Origin: an uncultured Salinimicrobium sp.
GTDB lineage: Bacteria > Bacteroidota > Bacteroidia > Flavobacteriales > Flavobacteriaceae
Direction: 5' to 3'
Assembly (NCBI GenBank): GCA_946887075.1
Contig: CAMPKA010000004.1
Location: 1 to 64,000 of the forward strand
Length of the DNA: 64,000 nt
In this document: positions 7,509-17,155 of the stretch, one piece after another
Position numbering within the stretch: the first letter of the stretch is position 1
Layout: each line of letters begins with the position of its first letter
The notes under the pieces: generated by a model
The model's input: the letters and a program-made list of their open reading frames with translations, nothing else
Databases searched by the model: none
Told to the model about the DNA's origin: nothing
Program-made: the position numbers and the translations under genes

Positions 7509-9710
7509 TCAATTGGCCACTTCGCTGATGAACTTAATACGGTAAAGCCGCAGCTCTTCCTCATCATAATCCCCGTCGAATTCCTCCAGGGCGTCCTCGA
7601 TCTTGTCGCTCTCCGCTTCAAGAAAATATTCGTGTATTTCCTCTTGCTGGTCTTCATCGAGAACTTCATCAATCCAGTAAGTTATATTGAGTTTGGTGCC
7701 GCTGTAGACAATGGCTTCCATTTCCTTGATGAAGTCTGACATTTCCATACCCTTTGCGGCTGCGATATCATCCAGTGGAAGTTTCCGGTCAACATTCTGA
7801 ATGATGTAAAGCTTTAAGGCGCTGTTTGCCCCTGTTGTCTTTACCACAAGATCATCCGGTCGTGTGATTTCATTCTCTTCCACATATCGTTTTATGAGTT
7901 GCACGAATTCCTGACCGTATTTTCGCGCCTTCCCCTCACCTACTCCGTGGATGTTGCTCAGTTCCTCAATTGAAGTGGGATACTTCAACGCCATATCATC
8001 CAAAGATGGGTCCTGGAAAACCACGAAAGGAGGCACGCCCAATCTCTTGGCTACCTTTCTTCTCAGGTCTTTCAGCATCCTGACCAGTTTCTCATCCGTG
8101 CCATACCCAGCTCCTTTGGAAGCGGAAACGATCCCGTCGTTCCCATCCACTTCGTAAACATGATCCTCGGTCATCATAAACGAAGTTGCATTTCTAAGAA
8201 ACGCCTCCCCCTTTTCAGTGAGTTTAACCACCCCATAGGTCTCGATATCCTTACGAAGGTATCCTGCTACCAACAGTTGCCTCAGAAGTGCCATCCAGAA
8301 CTTCGGATCCTTGTCGCTTCCCTTGCCAAAGAGTTCATGTTCATCGGTTCTATGGGATTTGATCACCGCATTTGATCGCCCGACAAGGGTATTGACTACC
8401 TCTTTAGATTTGTATAATTGATGGGTTTCTCGAACGGTTTTCAGCAGCAGGAGTACTTCCTCCTTGGCCTCGTGTTTCTTTTTTGGATTGCGAACGTTGT
8501 CGTCCATGTCGGCCCCTTCCCCCGTCTTCTCATCGAATTCCTCTCCAAAATAATGAAGGATGAACTTCCGTCGCGACACCGAGGTTTCGGCAAAAGCCAC
8601 AACCTCCTGCAGCAGGGCATAACTGATCTCCTGCTCAGCGACTGGTTTCCCGCTCATAAACTTTTCCAGCTTCTCGATATCCTTATAGGAATAGAACGCA
8701 AGGCAATGTCCTTCCCCTCCGTCCCTTCCTGCACGGCCCGTCTCCTGATAATAGCTTTCGATGCTTTTGGGGATATCATGATGAATGACAAAACGTACAT
8801 CAGGCTTGTCAATTCCCATTCCGAAAGCGATAGTTGCAACCACGACATCAACATCCTCCATCAAGAACATATCCTGGTGTTTAGAACGCGTTTTAGCATC
8901 CAGACCTGCGTGATATGGCACGGCAGAAATACCGTTAACCTGAAGTGTCTGAGCGAGTTCTTCCACTCTTTTTCTGCTCAGACAGTATATGATCCCGGTC
9001 TTCCCCTGATTCTGCTTTACAAAACGGATAATGTCAGCATCGACATTCTTCGTCTTTGGCCTGATCTCATAATAAAGATTAGGACGGTTAAAGGAGGCCT
9101 TAAAGGTCTTGGCGTCCGTAATTCCCAGGTTCTTCAGAATATCTTCCTGTACTTTGGGCGTAGCCGTGGCGGTAAGACCGATAATGGGAATGTCTTCGCC
9201 TATTCTCCGGACGATATGTCGGAGATTGCGATATTCAGGACGGAAATCATGACCCCACTCACTGATGCAATGCGCCTCGTCAATGGCCAGAAAAGAGATC
9301 TTCTCCCCTCTGAGAAAATCCACATTTTCCTCCTTGGTGAGGGACTCCGGGGCGACATACAGAAGTTTGGTGATCCCCTTGCGGATATCTTCCTTTACCT
9401 GTTTTACCTCTGTTTTGTTCAGGGAGGAATTCAACACATGGGCGATGCCGTTCTCGGCAGATATGCCGCGGATGGCATCAACCTGGTTCTTCATCAGGGC
9501 GATCAAGGGAGAAACCACAATCGCAGTTCCATCCTTGATCAATGCGGGAAGTTGATAACAAAGAGATTTGCCTCCTCCAGTTGGCATTACCACAAATGTA
9601 TTGTGCCCGTTAACAATACTTCTGATCACTTCTTCCTGGAGGCCTTTGAACTGACTGAAACCGAAGTATTTCTTAAGCTGTTCGTGTAAATTGATTTCCT
9701 GGGAAGTCAT
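7509..9710 (-). CDS. recQ: ATP-dependent DNA helicase RecQ
   Basis: 733 residues. Superfamily 2 helicase core with motif I 'MPTGGGKSLCYQLPAL', motif II 'AIDEAHCISEWGHDFRPEY' (DEAH plus the RecQ-specific aromatic-rich loop), motif III 'GLTATATP', motif V 'VVATIAFGMGIDKPDVRFVI' and motif VI 'YYQETGRAGRDG'. Then come the RecQ C-terminal zinc and winged-helix region (about 380-510), an HRDC domain (about 540-610) and a further helical C-terminal region of about 100 residues that is acidic at its end. It unwinds DNA 3'-5' in recombinational repair. The zinc-binding cysteines usual in E. coli RecQ are not evident in the 380-420 region. It is divergent from kdsD/kpsF across 83 bases. Confidence 0.96.
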   Translation of the reverse strand: MTSQEINLHEQLKKYFGFSQFKGLQEEVIRSIVNGHNTFVVMPTGGGKSLCYQLPALIKDGTAIVVSPLIALMKNQVDAIRGISAENGIAHVLNSSLNKTEVKQVKEDIRKGITKLLYVAPESLTKEENVDFLRGEKISFLAIDEAHCISEWGHDFRPEYRNLRHIVRRIGEDIPIIGLTATATPKVQEDILKNLGITDAKTFKASFNRPNLYYEIRPKTKNVDADIIRFVKQNQGKTGIIYCLSRKRVEELAQTLQVNGISAVPYHAGLDAKTRSKHQDMFLMEDVDVVVATIAFGMGIDKPDVRFVIHHDIPKSIESYYQETGRAGRDGGEGHCLAFYSYKDIEKLEKFMSGKPVAEQEISYALLQEVVAFAETSVSRRKFILHYFGEEFDEKTGEGADMDDNVRNPKKKHEAKEEVLLLLKTVRETHQLYKSKEVVNTLVGRSNAVIKSHRTDEHELFGKGSDKDPKFWMALLRQLLVAGYLRKDIETYGVVKLTEKGEAFLRNATSFMMTEDHVYEVDGNDGIVSASKGAGYGTDEKLVRMLKDLRRKVAKRLGVPPFVVFQDPSLDDMALKYPTSIEELSNIHGVGEGKARKYGQEFVQLIKRYVEENEITRPDDLVVKTTGANSALKLYIIQNVDRKLPLDDIAAAKGMEMSDFIKEMEAIVYSGTKLNITYWIDEVLDEDQQEEIHEYFLEAESDKIEDALEEFDGDYDEEELRLYRIKFISEVAN

Positions 9711-9732
9711 TCAATCATGTTACAATTTTACA

Positions 9733-9740
9733 TACATTTG
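9733..9740 (+). promoter_or_regulatory. Possible -7 element for kdsD-tatC-AhpD-like genes
   Basis: TACATTTG matches TAnnTTTG and lies 53 bases upstream of the TTG start of kdsD/kpsF. No TTG at the expected -33 distance. Confidence 0.35.
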
Positions 9741-9793
9741 CACAATTAAAGATAAGGTTTTCTTTAGTTCATGCAATCCATAACTCTACAAAT

Positions 9794-10759
9794 TTGACAT
9801 CTCGAGAGAAAATACTCTCTGTCGCCAGAGAGACCATTTTAACAGAAGCCAAAGCAATAGCAAATTTAGAGCAATTATTAGACCAGAATTTCCCTTCAGC
9901 AGTAGAAACGATCTATAGTTCAACAGGGCGGGTTATTGTGACAGGTGTGGGAAAAAGCGCTGTGGTCGCGACAAAAATAGTAGCCACCTTGAACTCCACA
10001 GGGACCCCTGCTATTTTCATGCATGCCGCGGATGCCATTCACGGAGACCTCGGCACCATTCTCAAGGAAGATGTGGTCATCTGTATATCCAAAAGCGGAG
10101 ATACACCGGAGATCAAGGTTCTGATACCTTTGATCAAGAACTTCGGAAACAAGATCATCGCCTTCACCGGAAACCCATATTCATTCCTGGGAACCCAGGC
10201 GGATTTCACCCTGAACTGCTTTGTCGAAAAGGAGGCCTGCCCTAATAATCTTGCCCCTACCACAAGCACGACTGCCCAGATGGTCCTCGGAGATGCCCTG
10301 GCGGTCTGCCTCCTGGATATGAGGGGTTTTTCCAGCAGGGATTTTGCCAAATATCATCCAGGGGGATCCCTGGGAAAAAAACTCTATCTCCGGGTGAAGG
10401 ATATAGCTGACCAGAATCAAAAACCTATGGTCTCCCCAGAAGCTCCAGTTTCCCAGGTAATTGTGGAAATTTCTGAAAAGATGTTAGGTGTGACCGCCGT
10501 GGTCGAGGATAACAGGATCATGGGAATAATCACCGACGGGGACATCCGGAGGATGCTATACAGAAGTCCCGAGATCTCCGACCTCAGGGCCAGAGATATC
10601 ATGAGCAGAGAGCCCAAAACAATCCCGGTTGAAGCCATGGCCGTGGATGCCCTTGAAATCCTGGAGCGGTTCAAAATCACCCAGATCCTGGCGGTAAAGG
10701 ATCAGCAGTATTACGGGGTTGTCCACCTGCATAATCTCATCAGAGAAGGGATCATTTAA
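9794..10759 (+). CDS. kdsD: D-arabinose 5-phosphate isomerase (KdsD/KpsF/GutQ family)
   Basis: 321 residues. An N-terminal SIS sugar-isomerase domain has 'VIVTGVGKSAVVATKIVATL', 'FMHAADAIHGDLG' and 'VVICISKSGDTPEIKVLIP', followed by the conserved 'NLAPTTSTTAQMVLGDALAV' and 'FAKYHPGGSLGKKL'. Two CBS domains fill about residues 200-321. The enzyme converts ribulose 5-phosphate to arabinose 5-phosphate, the first step to Kdo for lipopolysaccharide. The start codon is TTG at 9794; an ATG at 9771 is out of frame. The stop overlaps the tatC start by one base, so translation is probably coupled. The product fits the envelope genes downstream (lptB, lnt). Confidence 0.93.
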   Translation: MTSREKILSVARETILTEAKAIANLEQLLDQNFPSAVETIYSSTGRVIVTGVGKSAVVATKIVATLNSTGTPAIFMHAADAIHGDLGTILKEDVVICISKSGDTPEIKVLIPLIKNFGNKIIAFTGNPYSFLGTQADFTLNCFVEKEACPNNLAPTTSTTAQMVLGDALAVCLLDMRGFSSRDFAKYHPGGSLGKKLYLRVKDIADQNQKPMVSPEAPVSQVIVEISEKMLGVTAVVEDNRIMGIITDGDIRRMLYRSPEISDLRARDIMSREPKTIPVEAMAVDALEILERFKITQILAVKDQQYYGVVHLHNLIREGII

Positions 10760-11592
10760 TGGCTACACAAGACACAAATGAAATGTCCTTTCTGGATCAC
10801 CTAGAAGAACTGAGGTGGCATCTCATTCGTTCCACTCTGGCTGTGGTTATCGGAGCTACGGCTGCTTTTCTGGCGAAAGGTTTCATCTTTGACGTGTTGC
10901 TCTTTGGTCCCACTCATCCTGAATTTTTGACTTATGACCTGCTGTGTCGCCTGTCGACCGCTGTCGGTGTGGATGGCGGGTTCTGTCATAATGAAATGCC
11001 TTTTACCATACAGAGCCGGACCATGGGAGGCCAATTCTCGGCGCACATCTGGACGGCGATAACGGCAGGTTTCATCATGGCCTTCCCTTATATTATCTAC
11101 GAATTTTGGAGATTTATCTCCCCGGCAATGTATACCAAGGAGAAGAATACCGCCAGGGGATTCATATTGCTTTCTTCAGTGCTGTTTTTCCTGGGGGTGC
11201 TATTCGGATACTATCTCGTTACTCCCCTGTCGATCAATTTCCTTGGCAGCTACCAGGTCAGTGATAAAGTTCTGAATGAATTCGACATCGGCAGCTATAT
11301 CAGCCTTGTCAGATCCTCCGTCATTGCCTGTGGGCTCATTTTCGAACTTCCGATCATCATCTATTTCTTGACGAAAATCGGACTGGTGACCGCAGAAACC
11401 CTGAGGAAATACAGAAAAATCTCTCTTGTAGTGGTTCTCATTATTTCGGCCATTATAACGCCGCCAGATATCCTGAGCCAGATTATTGTGGCTATCCCAG
11501 TCCTGGTTCTCTACGAAATCAGTATAGTGATCGCCAAAATCGTACAAAGGAAGGAAGAAAGAAAACTAAGAAAAACAGGTAATGGACAATAA
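10759..11592 (+). CDS. tatC: Sec-independent translocase subunit TatC
   Basis: 277 residues. It begins with the conserved cytoplasmic 'SFLDHLEELRWHLIRS' before the first of six membrane helices. A further TatC feature is the 'FPYIIYEFWRFISPAMYTKE' stretch between the second and third helices. The protein is the twin-arginine signal receptor in the inner membrane. The periplasmic loop between helices 1 and 2 is long and holds two cysteines, longer than in E. coli. Its start overlaps the kdsD stop by one base and its end overlaps the next gene by 11 bases. No tatA/tatB-like gene is in the window. Confidence 0.95.
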   Translation: MATQDTNEMSFLDHLEELRWHLIRSTLAVVIGATAAFLAKGFIFDVLLFGPTHPEFLTYDLLCRLSTAVGVDGGFCHNEMPFTIQSRTMGGQFSAHIWTAITAGFIMAFPYIIYEFWRFISPAMYTKEKNTARGFILLSSVLFFLGVLFGYYLVTPLSINFLGSYQVSDKVLNEFDIGSYISLVRSSVIACGLIFELPIIIYFLTKIGLVTAETLRKYRKISLVVVLIISAIITPPDILSQIIVAIPVLVLYEISIVIAKIVQRKEERKLRKTGNGQ

Positions 11593-11929
11593 AGTCGAAG
11601 AATTCAATGTCTACCGCCAAAGGATGAACGATAAGATCCTAGGAGACAACAATAAGATCATCAAGAGGATATTTAACCTGGATACCAATGCTTTTGCAGC
11701 TGGCGCACTCGACAAGAAAACCAAAGAACTCCTGGGCCTTGTGGCCTCGACCGTTCTGCGTTGTGATGACTGTGTAAAATACCATCTGGAAACCTGTCAC
11801 TCCACTGGTCTTAAGAAGGAGGAAGTCATGGAAGCCCTCGGAATTGCCACCCTGATCGGAGGGACCATTGTTATTCCACATCTCAGGAGAGCTTACGAAT
11901 ACTGGGAAGCCCTGGAGGATCAGCAATAG
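11582..11929 (+). CDS. Carboxymuconolactone decarboxylase / AhpD-like protein
   Basis: 115 residues, all alpha. The C-x-x-C motif in 'VLRCDDCVKYHLETCHSTG' followed by 'GLKKEEVMEALGIATLIGG' matches the AhpD-like branch of the carboxymuconolactone decarboxylase family, in which the Cys pair and the downstream His act in thiol-based peroxide reduction. It overlaps tatC by 11 bases and so is probably translationally coupled, an arrangement I recall from other flavobacteria. The true substrate is unknown. Stop at 11929; 86 bases then separate it from lptB. Confidence 0.88.
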   Translation: MDNKVEEFNVYRQRMNDKILGDNNKIIKRIFNLDTNAFAAGALDKKTKELLGLVASTVLRCDDCVKYHLETCHSTGLKKEEVMEALGIATLIGGTIVIPHLRRAYEYWEALEDQQ

Positions 11930-12015
11930 GATCCCTTTTGCCGGAAAGCTTGGACTTAAACCGATCTTTGCTATCTTGTAATCTGCAGGCTCACCAAAAT
12001 TACTGAAGGAAATAC

Positions 12016-12753
12016 ATGAAGTTAACAGCCGACAGTCTCGTCAAAACCTACAAAGGCCGCGAAGTGGTCAAGGGAATAACCCTGGAGGTGAACCAGGGAG
12101 AAATCGTTGGTTTGCTAGGGCCCAATGGAGCAGGAAAAACCACTTCATTCTATATGATTGTCGGACTGGTAAAGCCAAACGATGGCAGAATTTTTCTCGA
12201 CAGGGAAAACATCACCAAATTCCCCATGTACAAGAGAGCTCAGTATGGGATCGGATATCTCGCTCAGGAGGCCTCTGTTTTTAGGAAACTCAGTATTGAG
12301 GATAACATCATGAGCGTGCTGGAATTGACTAAGCTCTCCAAATCCGAAAGGGTGCATAAAATGGAATCCCTGATAGAAGAGTTCGGCCTCAGTCACATCA
12401 GGAAGAACCGGGGCGACCTCCTGAGCGGAGGGGAACGCCGGAGGACCGAAATAGCACGAGCGCTGGCAACAGATCCCAATTTTATTCTTCTGGATGAACC
12501 TTTCGCCGGGGTGGATCCTGTTGCTGTCGAGGACATTCAACGCATCGTAGCCCGGCTAAAGGACAAGAACATCGGGATTCTAATTACGGATCACAATGTT
12601 CAGGAAACCCTTGCCATCACCGACCGCACCTATCTGATGTTCGAAGGGCGTATTCTCAAAGCAGGTATACCCGAGGAACTCGCTGAAGACGAAATGGTCC
12701 GAAAGGTTTACCTCGGCCAGAATTTCGAACTGAGAAAAAAGAAGATTTTTTAG
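12016..12753 (+). CDS. lptB: LPS export ABC transporter ATPase LptB
   Basis: 245 residues, a single nucleotide-binding domain. Walker A '[17 protein letters not shown]', Q-loop '[12 protein letters not shown]', signature '[16 protein letters not shown]', Walker B '[20 protein letters not shown]' and the H-loop in '[13 protein letters not shown]' all match LptB closely; the 'FAGVDP' and 'TDHNV' variants are diagnostic. It powers extraction of lipopolysaccharide from the inner membrane with LptF/G, which are not in the window. It overlaps the convergent pssA gene by 4 bases at the 3' end. Upstream 'GATCTTTG' is one mismatch from the -7 consensus. Confidence 0.95.
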   Translation: MKLTADSLVKTYKGREVVKGITLEVNQGEIVGLLGPNGAGKTTSFYMIVGLVKPNDGRIFLDRENITKFPMYKRAQYGIGYLAQEASVFRKLSIEDNIMSVLELTKLSKSERVHKMESLIEEFGLSHIRKNRGDLLSGGERRRTEIARALATDPNFILLDEPFAGVDPVAVEDIQRIVARLKDKNIGILITDHNVQETLAITDRTYLMFEGRILKAGIPEELAEDEMVRKVYLGQNFELRKKKIF

Positions 12754-13514
12754 GCTGGACTTCTTTCAGCCGGGGGTGTCGTCAGTACCGATAACAACAC
12801 ATAACTCAGGATGATTACCGGAACAGCGAGAAACTGCAGTAAAACAAGCAGCAACAAGCAGTATAGCAGGAAGCCATACCTGACCTTGTTCTGACCTAGA
12901 CCCCAGGTCCTGAATTTTAAGGCAAATAGCGGGATCTCAGCATTAAGCATAAAACAGCTAAAAACAACGAGTCCTGCCAAGAACCATGGGTTCATGATCA
13001 GGGAAACTGCAAAAGGCTGGGGCTGAAAGACCAGAATGAGGGGAAGACTGAGAATGAGCAGTGCATTGGCAGGGGTAGGCAACCCGATGAAAGAGTCCGT
13101 CTGACGTTCGTCCAGATTGAATTTAGCCAGTCTGTAACCTGAAGCAAGGGAAACGAATAAACCCGTCAAAGCCAGCCAGGGAAAATTCCATTCCAGGATT
13201 CCCGGAGCCTCCTGCCACTCCTGACCGGCGCTTCCCGGGTTCTCCAGGGCAGAACTCAATAGCTGGAACATAACGATCCCGGGCACCACTCCGCTGGTTA
13301 CCATATCAGCAAGAGAATCCAACTGAAGCCCAAGTTCCGTCTTTACATCCAGCAACCTCGCTGCCAGCCCGTCGAAAAAATCCAGAAAGATTCCGGCGCC
13401 CACAAAAACGGCCGCGGAAACCAGGTCGCCCTGGACGGCAAAGATCACTGCAATGGTACCACAAAAAAGATTGAGCAGCGTGATGGAATTGGGAATGTGT
13501 TTTCTAAGGCTCAT
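12750..13514 (-). CDS. pssA: CDP-diacylglycerol--serine O-phosphatidyltransferase
   Basis: 254 residues, multi-spanning. The CDP-alcohol phosphotransferase signature D-x2-D-G-x2-A-R-x8-G-x3-D-x3-D is seen as '[18 protein letters not shown]' followed by 'LQLDSLAD'. It begins '[18 protein letters not shown]', typical of the PssA branch, which makes phosphatidylserine, the precursor of phosphatidylethanolamine. About eight hydrophobic segments follow. It is convergent with lptB (4-base overlap) and divergent from lnt. The C-terminal tail is short. Phosphatidylserine synthase is the best call for this branch, but other CDP-alcohol transferases cannot be strictly excluded. Confidence 0.88.
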   Translation of the reverse strand: MSLRKHIPNSITLLNLFCGTIAVIFAVQGDLVSAAVFVGAGIFLDFFDGLAARLLDVKTELGLQLDSLADMVTSGVVPGIVMFQLLSSALENPGSAGQEWQEAPGILEWNFPWLALTGLFVSLASGYRLAKFNLDERQTDSFIGLPTPANALLILSLPLILVFQPQPFAVSLIMNPWFLAGLVVFSCFMLNAEIPLFALKFRTWGLGQNKVRYGFLLYCLLLLVLLQFLAVPVIILSYVLLSVLTTPPAERSPA

Positions 13515-13610
13515 CGGTTGGCTTTTGGTAAAAATATTAAAAAAGTTCGGAGTACGCCCTCTTTGGTACGAGCAGACATCAACCGCCGGAAACGATCTGG
13601 TAATAATTCG

Positions 13611-13618
13611 TAGTTTTG
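13611..13618 (+). promoter_or_regulatory. Possible -7 element of lnt
   Basis: TAGTTTTG matches TAnnTTTG, 17 bases before the lnt start codon; transcription would start almost at the ATG. No -33 TTG in the 17-23 base range. Confidence 0.35.
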
Positions 13619-13634
13619 CTGCTAAATCGCTACG

Positions 13635-15239
13635 ATGAGAAATTTCCTGTACGCTTTTTTATCCGGAATTCTTTTGGCAGCAGGCTGGCCTACCTACGGT
13701 TTCCCGCTTCTACTCTTCGTAGCTTTTGTTCCACTTTTATACACAGAGCACCGCCTTCGCCTCCTAGGCAAAGCTTACAAATTCCGGGTGTTCGGCCTTT
13801 CCTATGTCTCTTTTTTCCTCTGGAATCTTGTAACCACCTATTGGTTATACTATTCCACCCCCTTTGGAGGGGTATTCGCCATAGTGGTCAATTCCCTGCT
13901 TATGTCGCTGGTGTTTTTGCTTTTTCACGTGGTGGCCAAGCGGGTAAATTTCAAGGCTTCGGCTTCCTTTTTCATCAGTATCTGGATGTCGTTCGAATAC
14001 CTGCACCTTAACTGGGAATTCTCATGGCCATGGCTGAATCTCGGCAATGCCTTTTCAGAAAGAACCCCCTGGATTCAATGGTATGAATACACCGGTGCCT
14101 TCGGAGGTACGCTCTGGATCCTTCTAGTCAATATTTCCCTGTTGAAAATGATCCTCTTGTATAAAGCCTACAGTGAAAAGGAAATAATGATCCGCGGCGG
14201 GATACGAACTGCTCTTATGATCCTGATTCCCATTGGGATCTCTTACCTTATTCTCAGCAGCTATGAGAGCGGGGAGGATAAAATAGAAGCTGTCGTTCTC
14301 CAGCCAAATATCGATCCGTATACCGAAAAATATCATACAAGTGATACCAGGATCGGACAACACCTCCTTGATCTGGTGGAAAAATCGGTTACCGACAGCA
14401 CCAGGATTGTGATCGCACCGGAGACCGTTTTTGCCTATGGCACCAACTTCCCAGAATTCAATCGTTCGGAAGCCGCTTTCTTTGCCCAGCAAATAGTCCG
14501 CAGGCATAAGGAATTGGCCTTTTTGGGAGGAATATCGATGTACGAGCGATTTTTTGATCCGGCCCTGGTTACCCCGGAAAGCAATCAAATTGGTCCGTCT
14601 GACTGGTACAACGACTACAACTCCGCCTTTTTTCTTACAGCCCGTGATTCTGTATATTTTTACCATAAATCCAAGCTGGTTGTTGGAGTTGAAAATTTTC
14701 CATACAACGAGATCCTGCAGCCCATTTTGGGGGATGTAATGATCGACTTGGGAGGTACGACAGGGATGAAAACCACCCAGGATACGCGAAGCGTATTTCC
14801 GTTGCCTGGAGGTCCGGGAGTCGGCCCGATCATCTGTTATGAATCGGTCTACGGGGATTTCGTAACGGGATATGTAGCCAACGGGGCAGATTTTCTGGCC
14901 ATTATCACAAATGATGCGTGGTGGGGAAATACCCAGGGGCATAAGCAGCATCTGAGTTATGCCCGACTGCGGGCTATTGAAAACAGACGCTCGATTGCCC
15001 GAAGTGCTAACACGGGGATATCCGCGTTCATCAATGAGAAAGGAGAGATCACCAATTCATTAGGATACGAAAAAACCGGGGCGCTGCGGGGTGAAATCAC
15101 ACTTAATGATGAACTTACCTTCTATACGCGTTTTGGGGATTATCTCGCAAGAATTTCACTCTTCCTCGCTTTCTTCATCTTTTTATTCGCAATGGTAAAA
15201 TGGAAGAGGAGTCGTTTTCAAATCTCTCCTAAGAGATAA
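13635..15239 (+). CDS. lnt: Apolipoprotein N-acyltransferase
   Basis: 534 residues. An N-terminal half has about six membrane helices and a C-terminal carbon-nitrogen hydrolase domain follows (about 220-490). The catalytic triad can be placed as Glu in 'RIVIAPETVFAY', Lys in 'YFYHKSKLVVGVENFPY' and Cys in 'VGPIICYESVYGDFV'. The motif 'ITNDAWWGNTQGHKQHL' is typical of Lnt. It N-acylates the lipid-modified cysteine of lipoproteins in the inner membrane, completing their maturation. Many lipoproteins in this window (DUF1573, YceI, DPP III, DUF4197) would be substrates. Transcribed alone or with the following ABC-F gene, 29 bases downstream. Confidence 0.95.
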   Translation: MRNFLYAFLSGILLAAGWPTYGFPLLLFVAFVPLLYTEHRLRLLGKAYKFRVFGLSYVSFFLWNLVTTYWLYYSTPFGGVFAIVVNSLLMSLVFLLFHVVAKRVNFKASASFFISIWMSFEYLHLNWEFSWPWLNLGNAFSERTPWIQWYEYTGAFGGTLWILLVNISLLKMILLYKAYSEKEIMIRGGIRTALMILIPIGISYLILSSYESGEDKIEAVVLQPNIDPYTEKYHTSDTRIGQHLLDLVEKSVTDSTRIVIAPETVFAYGTNFPEFNRSEAAFFAQQIVRRHKELAFLGGISMYERFFDPALVTPESNQIGPSDWYNDYNSAFFLTARDSVYFYHKSKLVVGVENFPYNEILQPILGDVMIDLGGTTGMKTTQDTRSVFPLPGGPGVGPIICYESVYGDFVTGYVANGADFLAIITNDAWWGNTQGHKQHLSYARLRAIENRRSIARSANTGISAFINEKGEITNSLGYEKTGALRGEITLNDELTFYTRFGDYLARISLFLAFFIFLFAMVKWKRSRFQISPKR

Positions 15240-15268
15240 AAATTATTCTACTTTTACAGAAAAATTGC

Positions 15269-17134
15269 GTGAATTACCTTTCAGTTGAAAATATCGCCAA
15301 ATCCTATGGAGAACGGGAATTGTTTTCGGGGATCTCCTTTGGAATCAATCAGGGACAAAAAGTAGGGTTCATTGCCAAAAACGGAACTGGAAAGACTTCC
15401 ATTTTAAATATTCTTTCAGGGGCCGATAGTCCGGATGAGGGCAGCGTGGTCTTTAGAAAAGATATTACCCCTGCCTTTCTCCCACAAGATCCTGATCTCG
15501 ATCCAGGTCTGACAGTCGAACAGACTATTTTTGCATCTGAAAACGAGATCCTGAAGGTCATAGCGGAATATGAGAAGGCTCTTGAACATCCAGAGGACAC
15601 GGAAGCTTACCAAAGGGCATTTGAACGAATGGAAGCCCACCAGGCATGGGATTTCGAGACTACCTACAAACAGATTCTTTTCAAACTGAAACTTGAAGAC
15701 CTGGGAGCCCAGGTTTCCAGTCTGAGCGGGGGCCAGAAGAAGCGCCTTGCCCTGGCTTCGATGATCCTGAACAAACCTGACCTGATCATTATGGATGAGC
15801 CAACAAACCATCTTGACCTGGAGATGATTGAGTGGCTGGAGGAATTCTTCAAAAAAGAAAATTTTACCATTTTTATGGTTACCCATGACAGATACTTTCT
15901 GGAAAGGGTCTGTAATGAAATCGTTGAACTCGAGCAGGGAAAACTATATACCTACAAAGGGAATTACGCTTACTATCTCGAAAAGAAAGAGGAGCGATTG
16001 CAATTAGAGCAAGGCAATGTCGAAAAAGCGCAGCAGCTGTATAAAAAGGAACTCGATTGGATGCGCCGACAGCCAAAAGCAAGAACGACAAAATCAAAAT
16101 CCCGGATCGACGCTTTTTACGAAACAAAGGAACGTGCCGCACAACGAAGGAAAGACCATCAGGTCCAGCTGGAACTCAATATGGAGCGGATGGGAAACAA
16201 AATTGTGGAACTTCATAACGTCTCAAAAGGATATGGATCCAGAAAGCTTCTTGAAAAGTTCAGTTATAATTTTCAACCCGGGGAACGTCTGGGAATCATC
16301 GGAAAAAACGGAACGGGAAAATCCACTCTCCTCAATCTAATCACTGGTGGTATATCCCCCGACTCAGGAAAAATTGTGACGGGGGAAACCGTGAAATTCG
16401 GATACTATACCCAAAAGGGAATTCAGGTTAAGGAAGGCCAAAAGGTAATTGATGTCATCCGGGAATTCGGAGATTACATCCCTTTGAAAAAAGGCCGACA
16501 AATCTCCGCCCAGCAACTTCTGGAGCGCTTTCTTTTCGATCGGAAAAAACAGTACGACTATGTCGAAAAGCTCTCCGGGGGTGAGAAAAAAAGGCTGTAT
16601 CTCTGTACGGTTTTAATTCAGAACCCGAATTTCCTGATCCTGGACGAACCGACAAATGATCTCGATATTGTGACGCTAAACGTCCTGGAGAACTTTCTCC
16701 TCGATTTTCCGGGATGTCTTATCGTGGTATCCCATGACAGATATTTCATGGACAAGATTGTGGACCACCTTTTCGTCTTCAAAGGGAACGCCGATATTCT
16801 GGATTTTCCAGGGAACTACACGGAGTACCGTCAGCATAATGCCCTATCTGCTGTTGACCAGGACCCAACACCTTCGGTCGGAGGCCAAAAGAAGAAAAAG
16901 GATTCCGCGCAGAACCTGACCTATATGGAACAAAAGGAATATCAGAAACTCGAAAAGACGATTCAGGCACTGGAGGAGGAAAAGACCCATATTCAGGAGA
17001 AATTTTTGGAAGAGATGACCGGGGATGAAATCAACAACACCTCCCTGGAACTCAAGAAGGTCGAAGATAAAATCGAGGAGCTTACAGAACGTTGGTTCGA
17101 ACTGAGTCTAAAACAAGACCAGCAATCGCGTTAA
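15269..17134 (+). CDS. ABC-F family ATPase (Uup-like)
   Basis: 621 residues with two nucleotide-binding domains and no membrane segment. First domain: 'GFIAKNGTGKTSILNILSG', 'LSGGQKKRLALASMIL', 'LIIMDEPTNHLDLEMIEWLE'. A P-site tRNA-interaction-type linker follows (about 240-310, 'RQPKARTTKSKSRIDAFYE'). Second domain: 'GIIGKNGTGKSTLLNLI', 'LSGGEKKRLYLCTVL', 'FLILDEPTNDLDIVTLNVLE'. The C-terminal coiled coil (about 565-618) fits the Uup branch. ABC-F proteins act on ribosomes or on DNA rather than in transport. The start is GTG at 15269. Exact subfamily is inferred from the C-terminal coiled coil. Confidence 0.92.
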   Translation: MNYLSVENIAKSYGERELFSGISFGINQGQKVGFIAKNGTGKTSILNILSGADSPDEGSVVFRKDITPAFLPQDPDLDPGLTVEQTIFASENEILKVIAEYEKALEHPEDTEAYQRAFERMEAHQAWDFETTYKQILFKLKLEDLGAQVSSLSGGQKKRLALASMILNKPDLIIMDEPTNHLDLEMIEWLEEFFKKENFTIFMVTHDRYFLERVCNEIVELEQGKLYTYKGNYAYYLEKKEERLQLEQGNVEKAQQLYKKELDWMRRQPKARTTKSKSRIDAFYETKERAAQRRKDHQVQLELNMERMGNKIVELHNVSKGYGSRKLLEKFSYNFQPGERLGIIGKNGTGKSTLLNLITGGISPDSGKIVTGETVKFGYYTQKGIQVKEGQKVIDVIREFGDYIPLKKGRQISAQQLLERFLFDRKKQYDYVEKLSGGEKKRLYLCTVLIQNPNFLILDEPTNDLDIVTLNVLENFLLDFPGCLIVVSHDRYFMDKIVDHLFVFKGNADILDFPGNYTEYRQHNALSAVDQDPTPSVGGQKKKKDSAQNLTYMEQKEYQKLEKTIQALEEEKTHIQEKFLEEMTGDEINNTSLELKKVEDKIEELTERWFELSLKQDQQSR

Positions 17135-17155
17135 AATCCTGATCCCGTAAAAATA

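Noticed and set aside
8418..9689. A 423-codon plus-strand open frame antisense to recQ
   Set aside because: It lies wholly inside recQ, whose motifs are all intact; the antisense translation has no recognisable domain and looks like a frame kept open by recQ codon use.
14124..14951. A 275-codon minus-strand open frame inside lnt
   Set aside because: Overlaps the catalytic domain of lnt, which is certain; the product resembles no family.
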